The notes below the pieces were generated by a model. That model worked only from the letters and a program-made list of their open reading frames with translations. It had not been told where the DNA came from and did no database searches. A DNA stretch of 64,000 bases from Mesorhizobium sp. M1E.F.Ca.ET.045.02.1.1 (GTDB taxonomy: Bacteria; Pseudomonadota; Alphaproteobacteria; Rhizobiales; Rhizobiaceae): NCBI RefSeq assembly GCF_003952485.1, contig NZ_CP034447.1, positions 558,001 through 622,000 on the forward strand. The letters are read 5' to 3'. The position numbers were made by a program, and so were the translations under genes. Shown piece after piece: positions 17,921-26,460 of this stretch; positions within the stretch are counted from its first letter, which is position 1, and every line of letters begins with the position of its first letter.

Positions 17921-18787
17921 ATGAGTGACGATTCTCCCGACTCTCCCAAGCCCATCAAGCTTGAGGACCTTAAGGTAAGCACCGGCAGTGGTGCCAAGCC
18001 ATTGAGCGAGATTGCAAAAACACTTGCAGGTATTGGGTCACACGTAAATCCTGCTAAAAACTTGGCCATCCGCCTGCAGGAACAGCAAGACAAGTTCAGT
18101 GATTTGCTCCGGCCCTCGAAGGAGGCGGAGGCGCTTCGGAAGCGCTTTGAATCGCTCACACAGCCGTCGCCTGCAATGAGGTCCATACTGGATCAGGTGG
18201 AAGGCCAAAGGCGACTGCTCGATTCAATCTCGAAGCCGGATGCCGGGGGGCTATTGACCGAGCGAGCTATTTCGGCCCCTAGAATGCCGGATTTCCAGAT
18301 GCCCAGAAACCCCATTCTGGACACGAATGCGCAGCTGGCAGAAATCGAACGGAAGTTTGAAAGCATGCTGGATGTCATGACAAACGCCGCGCGGATCGGC
18401 AACGATATTCAAGCCCAGGCAACGACCTTTATAGGAAAGTTCGAAGAGGCCTCCAGCCAGACCGACAGTTCAGCCAAAAAAGCAATTCTTGTCGGCGTAT
18501 TTGCGCTCGTGATCGCCACGCTGAGTCCCTTCGCCCCGATGGTCGTTGATTACTTTTCGCCAAATCGCACCGTTCCGGCGATCGAGGCTCTCACGCGGGA
18601 GGTGGTTTCTGCCGATCGGGCGGCTAGCGCTGACAACCAGAAACTAATTGAGGCGCTCAAGGAGCGCGACGATCAGGCGACCGGAAGAATTGTCGAGGAA
18701 GTTCGCCGCAGGCAGGACGAAACGAATGCCATTCTGCGGGAGCTCATTGAGACCCTGAAAGATCGCAATGTGCCTGCCAACCCCTGA
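17921..18787 (+). CDS. Membrane-anchored coiled-coil protein, 288 aa
   Basis: Charged, Pro- and Gln-rich N-terminal half with predicted coiled coils (LQEQQDKFSDLLRPSKEAEA, AQLAEIERKFESMLD), one hydrophobic segment at about residues 188-208 (KKAILVGVFALVIATL), then a second coiled coil (IVEEVRRRQDETNAILREL). No enzyme motif. The arrangement suggests a membrane sensor or scaffold. Last gene of the plus-strand run starting at 15590. Confidence 0.65.
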   Translation: MSDDSPDSPKPIKLEDLKVSTGSGAKPLSEIAKTLAGIGSHVNPAKNLAIRLQEQQDKFSDLLRPSKEAEALRKRFESLTQPSPAMRSILDQVEGQRRLLDSISKPDAGGLLTERAISAPRMPDFQMPRNPILDTNAQLAEIERKFESMLDVMTNAARIGNDIQAQATTFIGKFEEASSQTDSSAKKAILVGVFALVIATLSPFAPMVVDYFSPNRTVPAIEALTREVVSADRAASADNQKLIEALKERDDQATGRIVEEVRRRQDETNAILRELIETLKDRNVPANP

Positions 18788-18814
18788 GAACCGGGCTCTG
18801 GCGCAAGAGTAGCT

Positions 18815-20089
18815 CTATGCGAACAGCTCACGGTCTCGGATCTTGAACGGGTCTGTATAGTCCTCAGCCCACCATGGGTCTTCACCGGCCGTAGGCGCCT
18901 TTTGCAAGGACGATGTCTTTTTGGCCTCTGCAGCGTCTTCCTGGGTGACGCGGAAATGGTAGTCGTCGAAGATGCGTATCCCTTCGACCATATACGATGT
19001 CGCAATTTTTTGGTCGCGGATGAGGAGCAGGTTCTCTCCGTTCTGAAGGTCAGCGGGCTTGCTGAAGTTGTAAGAACCGGTCCACACGCGGGCGTCAGGT
19101 GTGTTGAAATCGATTACCAAACTTGTGGTGCAGATTTGGCCCGATGCCGGTGTAAGGTTCGACCTTAAACGGCGTCGGCACGTGTTTGTTGAGGCGAGCG
19201 AAATAGACGGGTGCAGTGTTGCCATTGGGCTTATGAACGGTGACACCGGTGTTGTTGTCGGAAATGCCGTAGGTGAAACCGGGCTGTTGGTAGCCGCTTC
19301 CACGGCGTCGGTTACAGCACCGCCTGTGATGCTCAGGAAAGCCAGGGAATAGAGGAGGCAGGCCTGGGCCTTTTCGACATCCTGGCCGATTTCCGCAAGG
19401 CGGGCACGGGCTGTGTCATGGGGAGAAAAGGTGATGCTGGCATCAATGCCCGCCAAGCCGAGCGGATGCCAGTCGGGTGAGGGACCGTTGGCGAACCCAT
19501 CCTTTTTCCAATAGGCCTCGAACGCAGCCTTGAGGGGGGCGACGGCTTGAGCGCCCGTTAACAGCAAGGCGTTGTTCGATTGAACATAGAGCCCGCGCCA
19601 GCTGAAGTTTGTCGAACCGCAGACGGCGCGCGGGACGGCCGCATCCACGATAATCATCTTATTATGTTGGAGACCTCCCATCCGTTCCCGCTTGACGTTG
19701 TCCTCGCCAGCGGAAGCCTTGAGCAGTGTCTCGGACTGGGTCTCACCACTTGTCTTGAGCCCATGCTTATCGCTGTCGTCGATGATCATCCTGAGGCGCG
19801 GACCGAGCGCGAACAGGCGGTCCATGATTTCGCTTTCGCTCATGTCGTAGGCGACCATGCTGACCGTTGCGGCAGGATCGGCTACTGCTGCATCCAAAAG
19901 CGCAAAGATCTCTTTTCGGGCCTCCAGTCCCATCCATTCGTAGGCATCGTCCGCGTCCGGATGCGTCGGCTTGAACGTGGTGCCCTGAGCGACGCGGGCG
20001 GGCAGCAATGTTTTGAGCGGCCCGCGAGCCTGATATTTGTCCACGAATGGTGGCGCTGCCGTCCGACGTTTCCATGCTAGGGCACACAT
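18815..20089 (-). pseudogene. Phospholipase D-family protein with two compensating frameshifts
   Basis: The first HKD motif is intact: LQHNKMIIVDAAVPRAVCGS followed by TNFS. The second reads ARVWTGSYNFS after an out-of-frame stretch. Between about 19120 and 19290 the coding signal is in another frame, which reads QPGFTYGISDNNTGVTVHKP through to PNLHHKF, supplying the HxK of the second motif, before returning to VIDFNTPDARVWTG. Two opposite indels therefore scramble about 55 codons. Start uncertain: ATG 20089 gives a sensible N-terminus, while the frame is open to 20278. Full-length relatives have two HKD motifs and cleave phosphodiesters in lipids or nucleic acids. Confidence 0.7.
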
Positions 20090-20342
20090 GCGACGGTGAA
20101 GCTTGCGCCTCAAACGTGGCCTGTGCGCAGCTGGAGCTTCACCGACCTGGCCCTCGACCGAGCAACGTGAAGCGCGACTTGCGTTCTCGGGTCCCGCTAC
20201 CATATGTAAAAAGACATACCTGCCATGCATCGCCGCCTGCGGCGTTTTGGTCCGATTGGCCTGTTGACAACTTGCCAAATAATCGTACCCTCAGTGCAAC
20301 GCGCTGCACGAACGTATTTACTTCATTTTAACGCTGTGCCAT

Positions 20343-20378
20343 AAAAAAGGCAGACGGTGATTCCACCGCCTGCCTTCT
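20343..20378 (-). terminator. Intrinsic terminator of the E1/E2 operon
   Basis: On the minus strand GGCAGGCGGTG pairs with CACCGTCTGCC (one mismatch) around a short loop and is followed by TTTTTTAT. It lies 230 bp beyond the stop of the membrane-protein gene and would end that minus-strand transcript. Confidence 0.75.
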
Positions 20379-20611
20379 GTTTGTGCGTACCTGCGGACGT
20401 GGCGCCGTAAGACTGCCCAGACCACAGGTCCGTACCGTTGCAAGTCGGTTCTAGTGCCCCAAGGCTCCATTGACAAGCCACAGGCTAGTTGCCGGCGGCG
20501 CGCGCACACGGAAATGATCCGTTGCGTGCCCGTTCCGGCCAACCATAGGAACCGACACAGATGCCTGCAAAACTGACCTTTTCCCCGTGGGCAACGGGGA
20601 CATGGCGCTGA
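20379..20611. other. Untranslated tail or unrecognised small ORF
   Basis: Between the membrane-protein stop and the terminator is a minus-strand ORF of about 50 codons (MSPLPTGKRSVLQASVSVPM..., stop at about 20451). Its position at the end of a ubiquitin-like operon made me check for a ubiquitin-like fold or C-terminal Gly-Gly; I see neither, and it lacks a good ribosome binding site. Confidence 0.3.
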
Positions 20612-21193
20612 TCAACCTCGACAACAAGCGAAATCGGGCTTGTAGTAGATGATTGCGGCCGCGGCGGCGATGGTCAGCAGATTGAGCACGATGCCATAGG
20701 GCTTCAGCGCCAGGAGATTGCGGTAATAGCCGTAGGCGATGTTCTCGTTGAAAAGAATCCGAAATTTCTCGGTGTCGCGGGTGTTCTCGCGCAGCCAGTT
20801 GTAGCACTGCACATAGAACGCAGCCGCTTCGTCGGGGTCCTCGACTTCCATGTCGCGCGTCGGCGCCGGCTGCTCGAGCTGCTTGGCGAGGAATTTGCGG
20901 TAGCGGTCCTTGGTCCGCTCGTCGAGTGTCTTATCCAGGTGGTTCAGTTCGCGATTTTCCGGTCTCCCGCCGGTCGTCGCGAACAGCTGTCTCTCCTTCC
21001 TCTTGCCCAGGCGGCGGGCCACATTCGAGGCAGCGAAGAACAGGACCATGACGGCGAGACCGATGATGGCCTCGGGGAGGCTCGGCTGAACCCAGTTGAA
21101 GGCCAGCACAATCAGGACAATGACCGGGGCAATCGCCAGAGCTGCCGGCGCGAGGCGCGCCTTGATGGAGTAGGCGTCGAGGTAATCGTTCAT
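20612..21193 (-). CDS. Three-TM membrane protein in ubiquitin-like operon
   Basis: 193 residues from ATG 21193, whose ATGA overlaps the E1-JAB stop. Hydrophobic segments lie at about residues 15-32 (LAPAALAIAPVIVLIVLAF), 40-56 (AIIGLAVMVLFFAASNVA) and near the C-terminus (LNLLTIAAAAAIIYY), with a charged helical middle (KTLDERTKDRYRKFLAKQL). The layout resembles small TM effectors found with conjugation or nucleotide-signalling defence operons, but I recognise no named domain. Translational coupling argues it works with the E1/E2 machinery, as a target or effector. Confidence 0.65.
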   Translation of the reverse strand: MNDYLDAYSIKARLAPAALAIAPVIVLIVLAFNWVQPSLPEAIIGLAVMVLFFAASNVARRLGKRKERQLFATTGGRPENRELNHLDKTLDERTKDRYRKFLAKQLEQPAPTRDMEVEDPDEAAAFYVQCYNWLRENTRDTEKFRILFNENIAYGYYRNLLALKPYGIVLNLLTIAAAAAIIYYKPDFACCRG

Positions 21194-22476
21194 GGCGCGT
21201 CCTGATGCATGATGGCATGGTACGTGGCTGGAGTGGCAATGAGAAAGGATGGCCGGCGGCGCTCGCTCCACGGCGACCTGCTTGGCCGTCTTGCGGTCGG
21301 TGGGCGAGGGACCTTGTTCGGCGAGGTGGCTGTGCCAGGTACCCACATCAAGCAGCGAGCGGCCGCTTTCCTCGAAACGGGCATCGATCGATTCTTCATG
21401 CCCTTCGTTCCAAGCACGAACAGCGTCGGCGTCCTCACGCTGTCTTCTGGCGCCTCGATCAGGTCGACCACCGTGACAGTCTTCATGAGAGAACTGCAGG
21501 AGCCGATCAGAAGGCCTCCCGTCTCGACATTGGGAAACCGCGCGGTCTCTTCGCGGATCATGCCGGCGACGTGCGACGACAGACGCAAAGTCCATTCGCT
21601 GCCCTCGACCGGGATTTCCAGGAATTTTGACACGGAGAGGCGGCGCCAACTTGTCGATGGGCTATCGGGCTCTGCCACCCCCACGACCAGTTCTCCGCCA
21701 TCGGCATTGGCGCCGGCGAGGCGCATGAGTTCCTCGGTGGCCATGGCGGTCATCGCCGAAAGGCGCGCGTCGGTCATCGGCATAGTCATGGAGCCGCAGC
21801 CTTCCCCGATCTGAATTTGCGTCAGCCCGAACTCGGGATCGAACAACAATGTCCGTTCATAAGGCGTCACGGTCGCGGACAGCACCGCCTGCAGGTCGGC
21901 GAGGCTCGGATTGCGGTTGCTTCCCTTATGAAATACGAAACCGCCACGGCCGCGCCCGAAAAGGGCGATCTCCGCCATGCGTGCCGGCAGCTCGGCAGGG
22001 CTCACCATTGACAGGGCATCGCGCACCAGGCTCGATGCGGTCGTGTTGAGCAGCGTGCCGGTCCCGGGCGGCGAAATCAGCAGGCGATTGTCCGCACGCT
22101 TCAGGCCCCTAACCACGTCAATCAGATGGGCTTCCGGTTTCTGCCCGAGCAGGGCCAGCTCGTCAGACAGTTCAAACGCCTTCGGCCACGGCAGGGGTGG
22201 CCGCACGAGGGCGTGCCGGGCCATGTTGTGGGGCCGCAGCTCGTTGCTGTCGGAGACGGCCAAGATCTGGGCGCCGGCACGGGCCAGATGCAGAGCGGTT
22301 TTCGATCCGACGCTGCCGCAGCCAACCAGGCTGAATGGCGGATAAGAGGGAGCTGCCGACACGGCGCGGAGAAGCGCGGGCGTCGTGCGACCCAGTTGCT
22401 CCATGGCAACGGCGGCTCTCGCGTTGGGCCCTTCGAACAGCGAGGCCCGCTTCTGCGGAGCCGTGATTTCAATCAA
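21190..22476 (-). CDS. E1-like ThiF adenylyltransferase fused to JAB peptidase (frame disturbed)
   Basis: 428 residues. The N-terminal half has the E1 Rossmann motif LVGCGSVGSKTALHLARAGA (GxGxxG at about 52-57) and SDSNELRPHNMARHAL with the Asp/Asn/Arg adenylation residues. The C-terminal part starts a JAB/MPN deubiquitinase-like fold (FPNVETGGLLIGSCSS). Between about 21400 and 21258 the coding signal moves to another frame, which reads LLDVGTWHSHLAEQGPSPTD (the JAB zinc motif HxH...SxxD), then returns for FLIATPATYHAIMHQDAP. The zinc motif is therefore out of frame as written, from paired indels or sequencing errors. It overlaps the E2 gene by 8 bp. Confidence 0.8.
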   Translation of the reverse strand: MIEITAPQKRASLFEGPNARAAVAMEQLGRTTPALLRAVSAAPSYPPFSLVGCGSVGSKTALHLARAGAQILAVSDSNELRPHNMARHALVRPPLPWPKAFELSDELALLGQKPEAHLIDVVRGLKRADNRLLISPPGTGTLLNTTASSLVRDALSMVSPAELPARMAEIALFGRGRGGFVFHKGSNRNPSLADLQAVLSATVTPYERTLLFDPEFGLTQIQIGEGCGSMTMPMTDARLSAMTAMATEELMRLAGANADGGELVVGVAEPDSPSTSWRRLSVSKFLEIPVEGSEWTLRLSSHVAGMIREETARFPNVETGGLLIGSCSSLMKTVTVVDLIEAPEDSVRTPTLFVLGTKGMKNRSMPVSRKAAARCLMWVPGTATSPNKVPRPPTARRPSRSPWSERRRPSFLIATPATYHAIMHQDAP

Positions 22477-23425
22477 GAAGCAACTCGATCGTCGACGCCC
22501 GCCCGATCAGCCGAAAAGGTCGCCGCACGCCAAACAAAACGGCGATCGGGAAGGTCGCGTCATCGGTTTTGCCCGCCCAGCGCCGCTGGAGCCTGTCGAG
22601 GAATTTCGCAAACTCAACGCCGCAGCCGAAGGCCTCAGCGCGTTGTGCCAAGTCGTCAAGGTTCGCTACCGTCTCAGGCAGCACCGCACTTGTGATGGCG
22701 CCATTTGGCGGCCAGATCAGCACCGTCGCGGTGATGCCGCTGTAGCGTCCTTCGCTTTCGGCCTCAAAGGGGAAAGCAGACATGTTGCCGACGGCAGCGG
22801 CAAATTCATTGTGCGCCGAGAGGGTGTAGGACCTTTTGCCAGCGAGATCCTTGCCCTTCATGAATTTGGTAGCAAGCCATACCGAGCCGGACTTGTCGGT
22901 GATCTGGCTTCGGGCGAAGTCCGCATCGATAATAAGCCGGTCCGGCAGGCCTTGGCGCATCACGGGTTCCCAGCCATGATCCGGATCCATCAAGGTGCCA
23001 ATTGCTGCGCGACCGAGCCAAACGCCCATCTGGTTGACGATGGCCCCGATGCCGAGTTCGATCAGGCCGTGCTGATTGAAATATTCGTCCTGGTTGCCAT
23101 CCACAAGACAGGGGGTTGGACACACGTTTTCCGAGCCGGGCGTCAGATGGTGCAGGTTGCGCGGAAAGCCCTTGCGCAGGGTGAAGGTGGGGCACCGCCA
23201 CGGGTAGTCAGCGCCAAGCAGGACCTCAACGCGTTCGACCGGCAGGACGCCGTTAGGGGCGGTGCCCTTGGCGTGCCAGTGCGTTGGCATCTCCACGGCC
23301 AGATCAAGGAACAGGGTCGCCACGTCGTCACCGACGGCGATCAGGCCACAGCGCTGGCATTGCGGAATCTCTGTTGCGACACGCAGAAAGTGTTCCGCGT
23401 GCCGCTTCATGTCTGCCGAGGCCAT
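22469..23425 (-). CDS. Prokaryotic E2-like ubiquitin-conjugating protein
   Basis: 318 residues. RVEVLLGADYPWRCPTFTLR resembles the E2 'YP..PP.F' strand-loop, and NLHHLTPGSENVCPTPCLVD contains the expected active-site Cys (102 or 106). The C-terminal region, about 190 residues, is an extra domain of unknown role. The gene starts 3 bp after the MBL stop and overlaps the E1 start, so MBL, E2, E1-JAB and the membrane protein form a tight operon. Association of E2, E1, JAB and MBL domains is a known type of prokaryotic ubiquitin-like island. No ubiquitin-like protein gene is visible, so the modifier may be encoded elsewhere or absent. Confidence 0.78.
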   Translation of the reverse strand: MASADMKRHAEHFLRVATEIPQCQRCGLIAVGDDVATLFLDLAVEMPTHWHAKGTAPNGVLPVERVEVLLGADYPWRCPTFTLRKGFPRNLHHLTPGSENVCPTPCLVDGNQDEYFNQHGLIELGIGAIVNQMGVWLGRAAIGTLMDPDHGWEPVMRQGLPDRLIIDADFARSQITDKSGSVWLATKFMKGKDLAGKRSYTLSAHNEFAAAVGNMSAFPFEAESEGRYSGITATVLIWPPNGAITSAVLPETVANLDDLAQRAEAFGCGVEFAKFLDRLQRRWAGKTDDATFPIAVLFGVRRPFRLIGRASTIELLLD

Positions 23426-23428
23426 GGC

Positions 23429-24739
23429 TCAGCCGTGGGATCTGGGCGTCGTCGTCACTCCGGTCACGCCGGCGATCGAGGCGGCCTTTTTCGGGGTCAG
23501 CGCCAGCTGCTTGGATGTGCCGACGCCGGTGATGTTGAACTCGACCGGCCCGTCGTGCTCATCGGCATACTCGGTCGTGCAGATGAAGCGTTCGGCCGAG
23601 GTGATCGAGACATATTCCCGCTTGGCCCGCTCATGAGGCGGGTTGTCGTCGTCCTTTTTGATGGGCTTGCAGGAGGCGACGATGATGGCGCCGTCACGGG
23701 TCTGGGAGAGTGCGTTCCTGGCGTCCTCGGACACCTTGACCTTCTCGCCCATCTCGGACCAGCGGTCGTGGCTCAGGGTGCGCCAGGAGCAGTGGTGCGG
23801 CGTCTCCATGACATCGTAGCTGAGCCAGTCCTTGTTACTGTCCTTGTGGCGCTGCCACAGCCGGTCCCAGATGGAGACGTCCGCGTCGCCACCGGTCAGG
23901 AAGCGGCAGCGGTCGGCCACGCCGTCGCCGGCGATGGAGAACCGCACGATCGCCGAGGAGTTGTTCTTCTCGAGGACTTCGATCAGCTCCTTGTCGTCTT
24001 CGTCGACGTACATCGGCGCCAGCAGGCGGCCTTCGAACTGGCCCGTGTTCACGCGGTCAGCTGCGGTCAGCAGGCCGTCCTGCTTGACCGGGATGTCCGT
24101 GAGATCATCGGTCTTGCCGTCTTTATCCTCACCGAGGATCAGGATGCGGTCGCCTGAACCGGTGCCGGTCAGGCCCTTCTCTTTGAACAGCGCGACCCGG
24201 CGCCGCGCTTCGGTGGCCCACGCCTTGGCCTCGTCGCAGAGCTTGTGCTGCTTGCTGGCGCGCCGGAACACGATCGGCGACGACCACATTTCGCGGATCA
24301 GGATGAGGTTCTCGTCACCCTCCGGGAAATCCTCGGGCGGGCCGAGGTGGAAATGCGTCGTGAGCCCGGTCACGTGGTCGGAATCCGGGTGCGAGAGCAG
24401 GAAGGCGTCGACGTAGAGCCGGCCCTTGTCGTCGCGGGAGAGGCGCCTCTTGAGATCCTGGGCAACGTCGTAGGTGTCGTCCTCGGGATCGTCGGCGGCG
24501 GCGCGGATGTTGATGTCGACGAGGATCGTTTGCCGAGCTAACCCATGGAAAGCTTGCGGCCCTCGGCATCCTCGCCGCCGTGCATGCGGGCTACCTGATC
24601 TTTGCGTCACCAAGCGAGCCACGCTTGACGCCTCGAAGGCATATGCCCGCCAACTCACCCTCAGCTGCGAGACGCTGATGGTGCAGATGAAATCGGCCTG
24701 AGCTGCAACGTTCCCTGTGGCGCGCACGAGTGTCGCCAA
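23429..24739 (-). CDS. MBL-fold hydrolase of the E1/E2 operon (N-terminus disturbed)
   Basis: The recognisable part begins at about 24545 (RQTILVDINIRAAADDPEDD) and includes VDAFLLSHPDSDHVTGL (HPxxDH zinc motif), CRFLTGGDADVSIW and ETPHHCSWRTL. Upstream of 24545 the open frame to 24739 shows no MBL homology, and the usual N-terminal strand (GDCxLI-type) is missing, so the 5' end appears truncated or frameshifted. C-terminal KKAASIAGVTGVTTTPRSHG is unremarkable. It is the first gene of the operon with E2 and E1-JAB, and is divergent from the DUF3800 gene. Confidence 0.72.
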   Translation of the reverse strand: MATLVRATGNVAAQADFICTISVSQLRVSWRAYAFEASSVARLVTQRSGSPHARRRGCRGPQAFHGLARQTILVDINIRAAADDPEDDTYDVAQDLKRRLSRDDKGRLYVDAFLLSHPDSDHVTGLTTHFHLGPPEDFPEGDENLILIREMWSSPIVFRRASKQHKLCDEAKAWATEARRRVALFKEKGLTGTGSGDRILILGEDKDGKTDDLTDIPVKQDGLLTAADRVNTGQFEGRLLAPMYVDEDDKELIEVLEKNNSSAIVRFSIAGDGVADRCRFLTGGDADVSIWDRLWQRHKDSNKDWLSYDVMETPHHCSWRTLSHDRWSEMGEKVKVSEDARNALSQTRDGAIIVASCKPIKKDDDNPPHERAKREYVSITSAERFICTTEYADEHDGPVEFNITGVGTSKQLALTPKKAASIAGVTGVTTTPRSHG

Positions 24740-25622
24740 GCTGTACAGGTTCAGGTTTTTGAGCCAAGCTGGTGCGGAAATTGAAAGCCTGCCCGTGACC
24801 GACCGCGAAATCCACCTTTACCTCGATGACAGCGGCAGCCGTGAGCCAGACCGAGAGCCCAGAGAGAAGCGCCGGGACGAAATGGATTATTTCGCCCTCG
24901 GCGGCATCCTCATCAACGAGGAAGACGTCGATGAGCTCTATGCCCGCCACAAGGCCTTCTGCCAGAAGCACGGCATCACCTACCCGCTCCACTCCTGGGC
25001 GATCCGGGGCGGCCGTGGCGACTTCGGCTGGCTGAAGAAGCCGGAGTCCGCTTTTGAATTCCTGGGAGACTTGCAGGGGATGCTGCTTGGGCTGCCCGTG
25101 ATCGGCATCGCCGCGGTCATCGACCGACCGGGCTATGTTGCCCGCTACCGCGACCGGTACCGGGACCAGCTCTGGTTCATGTGCAAGACCGCCTACTGCA
25201 TCCTGATCGAGCGCGCCGCCAAATATGCCCGCAGCCAGGACCGCAAGCTGCGCGTGTTCTTCGAGCGCGCCGGCAAAGCCGAGGACCGCGACCTGGTGGC
25301 CTACACGCGGATCCTGAAGACGCAGGGGATGCCGTTCGACGGCGCCAACTCCGCCAGCTACGGGTCGTTAACTGCCGAGGAGTTCAGGGACATCGTGCGC
25401 GGGGAGCCCCGCGGCAGAACCAAAGCCACGCCGATGTTGCAGATCGCCGATCTCTACCTCTATCCGATGGCCAAGGGCGGCTATGACCCGTCCTACCGGC
25501 CCTACAGGGCCCTGATGGACCACAAGCGTCTCATCGACGCGCACCTGCAGCCCGAGGACCTGGCATCCTGCGGCATCAAATACAGCTGCTTTGAACGGAT
25601 AAAAAACAAAGACCCGGACTAG
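24717..25622 (+). CDS. DUF3800 family protein
   Basis: Starts with GTG at 24717 or, more likely, GTG at 24795 (276 residues), directly before REIHLYLDDSGSR, the conserved DUF3800 opening with paired acidic residues. Later RVFFERAGKAEDRDL and ATPMLQIADLYLYPMAKGG match the family's remaining motifs, which suggest an RNase H-like nuclease fold. DUF3800 proteins are common in mobile elements and defence islands; activity is unproven. It overlaps the upstream edge of the MBL frame on the other strand, another sign that the MBL 5' end is not native. Confidence 0.8.
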   Translation: MARTSVAKLYRFRFLSQAGAEIESLPVTDREIHLYLDDSGSREPDREPREKRRDEMDYFALGGILINEEDVDELYARHKAFCQKHGITYPLHSWAIRGGRGDFGWLKKPESAFEFLGDLQGMLLGLPVIGIAAVIDRPGYVARYRDRYRDQLWFMCKTAYCILIERAAKYARSQDRKLRVFFERAGKAEDRDLVAYTRILKTQGMPFDGANSASYGSLTAEEFRDIVRGEPRGRTKATPMLQIADLYLYPMAKGGYDPSYRPYRALMDHKRLIDAHLQPEDLASCGIKYSCFERIKNKDPD

Positions 25623-25642
25623 CCGGGCCTTCGTTTTGAAAA
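25604..25642 (+). terminator. Intrinsic terminator after DUF3800 gene
   Basis: CCCGG/CCGGG stem with an ACTAG loop overlaps the DUF3800 stop codon and is followed by CCTTCGTTTT on the plus strand. Confidence 0.6.
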
Positions 25643-25971
25643 GTTCGGCTGGCGCCTGGCGCCAACCCCGGAGCGATGCTCACGCCCAAAGTATGGGTAT
25701 TGACGCTCTCTTTGTCAACACCCCGGGTGAACCTCTGGTCGGGGGGTCCCTATCTTATCGCTTGCATATAGCACGGTTCGTCTGATCGGCACTTCATATT
25801 ATCAAGTCCTCTTCTTTGGGTGCAGCGCGGTTCCCCGGCCCCTGAATCCAGGGACATAGGCCGGGCGAACCTTGAAACACCCTCCCCCTGAATGCAGAAC
25901 CGTCCCCAATGCCCTTGCGTCATCACGGGAAACCACCATATCTAGGCGCAGTTCATCACAGGGAGCCTCAG
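25643..25971. promoter_or_regulatory. Upstream region of HTH gene/tRNA
   Basis: 330 bp without a supported gene. It contains the short palindrome TTGAC-N9-GTCAA at about 25700, which could be a promoter element or operator for the downstream HTH gene. No further boxes can be assigned. Confidence 0.35.
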
Positions 25972-26454
25972 ATGGCCCAGCCAGAAACCGCCAAGGCAGA
26001 CGTCGACAAGCTACGCACCAACGAGAAGAAGTGGACCAAGGCACTCATGGCCACGGGCTGGAGCGCTTTCCCCAACATCATCATCGAGAAGCAGCAGGCT
26101 CTCGGCCTCGATGCGCTCGACATGAACATCATCATCCACCTGGTCCAGTACTGGTGGCTGCCCGACAACCTTCCCCACCCCTCGGTCGAAACCATCGCCA
26201 AGGCGATCGGGGTGACGCCCCGCACCATTCAGAAACGCATTGCCGCCCTCGAGGCCCTTAAACTTCTTGGCCGGGAGGAACGGCGCAACACGCCCAATGG
26301 CAGCATGACGAACCGCTATCATTTCGATGGCCTGATCGAGGCCGCCAAGCCGTTTGCGCTGGAAAAGGCCGCCGAGATCAAGAAGGCGGCCGAGGAGAGA
26401 TCGAACCGGTTGAAGCGTAAGAAGCCGCAGCTGGTCGTGGACAACGATGCATAG
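25972..26454 (+). CDS. Helix-turn-helix protein (replication-initiator-like wHTH)
   Basis: 160 residues from ATG 25972, chosen because GGGAG precedes it; the frame is open to 25909. A winged HTH is visible in the middle: LGLDALDMNIIIHLVQYWWL, then HPSVETIAKAIGVTPRTIQKRIAALEALKLL (recognition helix) and REERRN..GSMTNRYHFDGLIE (wing). The C-terminus is highly charged (EERSNRLKRKKPQLV). Such proteins occur as plasmid or ICE regulators. Its stop lies 6 bp before the tRNA-like gene. Confidence 0.72.
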   Translation: MAQPETAKADVDKLRTNEKKWTKALMATGWSAFPNIIIEKQQALGLDALDMNIIIHLVQYWWLPDNLPHPSVETIAKAIGVTPRTIQKRIAALEALKLLGREERRNTPNGSMTNRYHFDGLIEAAKPFALEKAAEIKKAAEERSNRLKRKKPQLVVDNDA

Positions 26455-26460
26455 GCAGAT

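Noticed and set aside
20451..20603. Small ORF as a missing ubiquitin-like modifier
   Set aside because: No beta-grasp pattern, no C-terminal Gly-Gly and no ribosome binding site.
22385..24157. 590-residue plus-strand ORF opposite the E1/E2/MBL genes
   Set aside because: It is the antisense of three recognisable genes, is rich in Arg/His/Gly without motifs, and has no ribosome binding site; a GC-rich shadow.
20612..24739. Type II CBASS
   Set aside because: CBASS needs a CD-NTase; none is encoded in or next to the operon, so I call it a ubiquitin-like island only.
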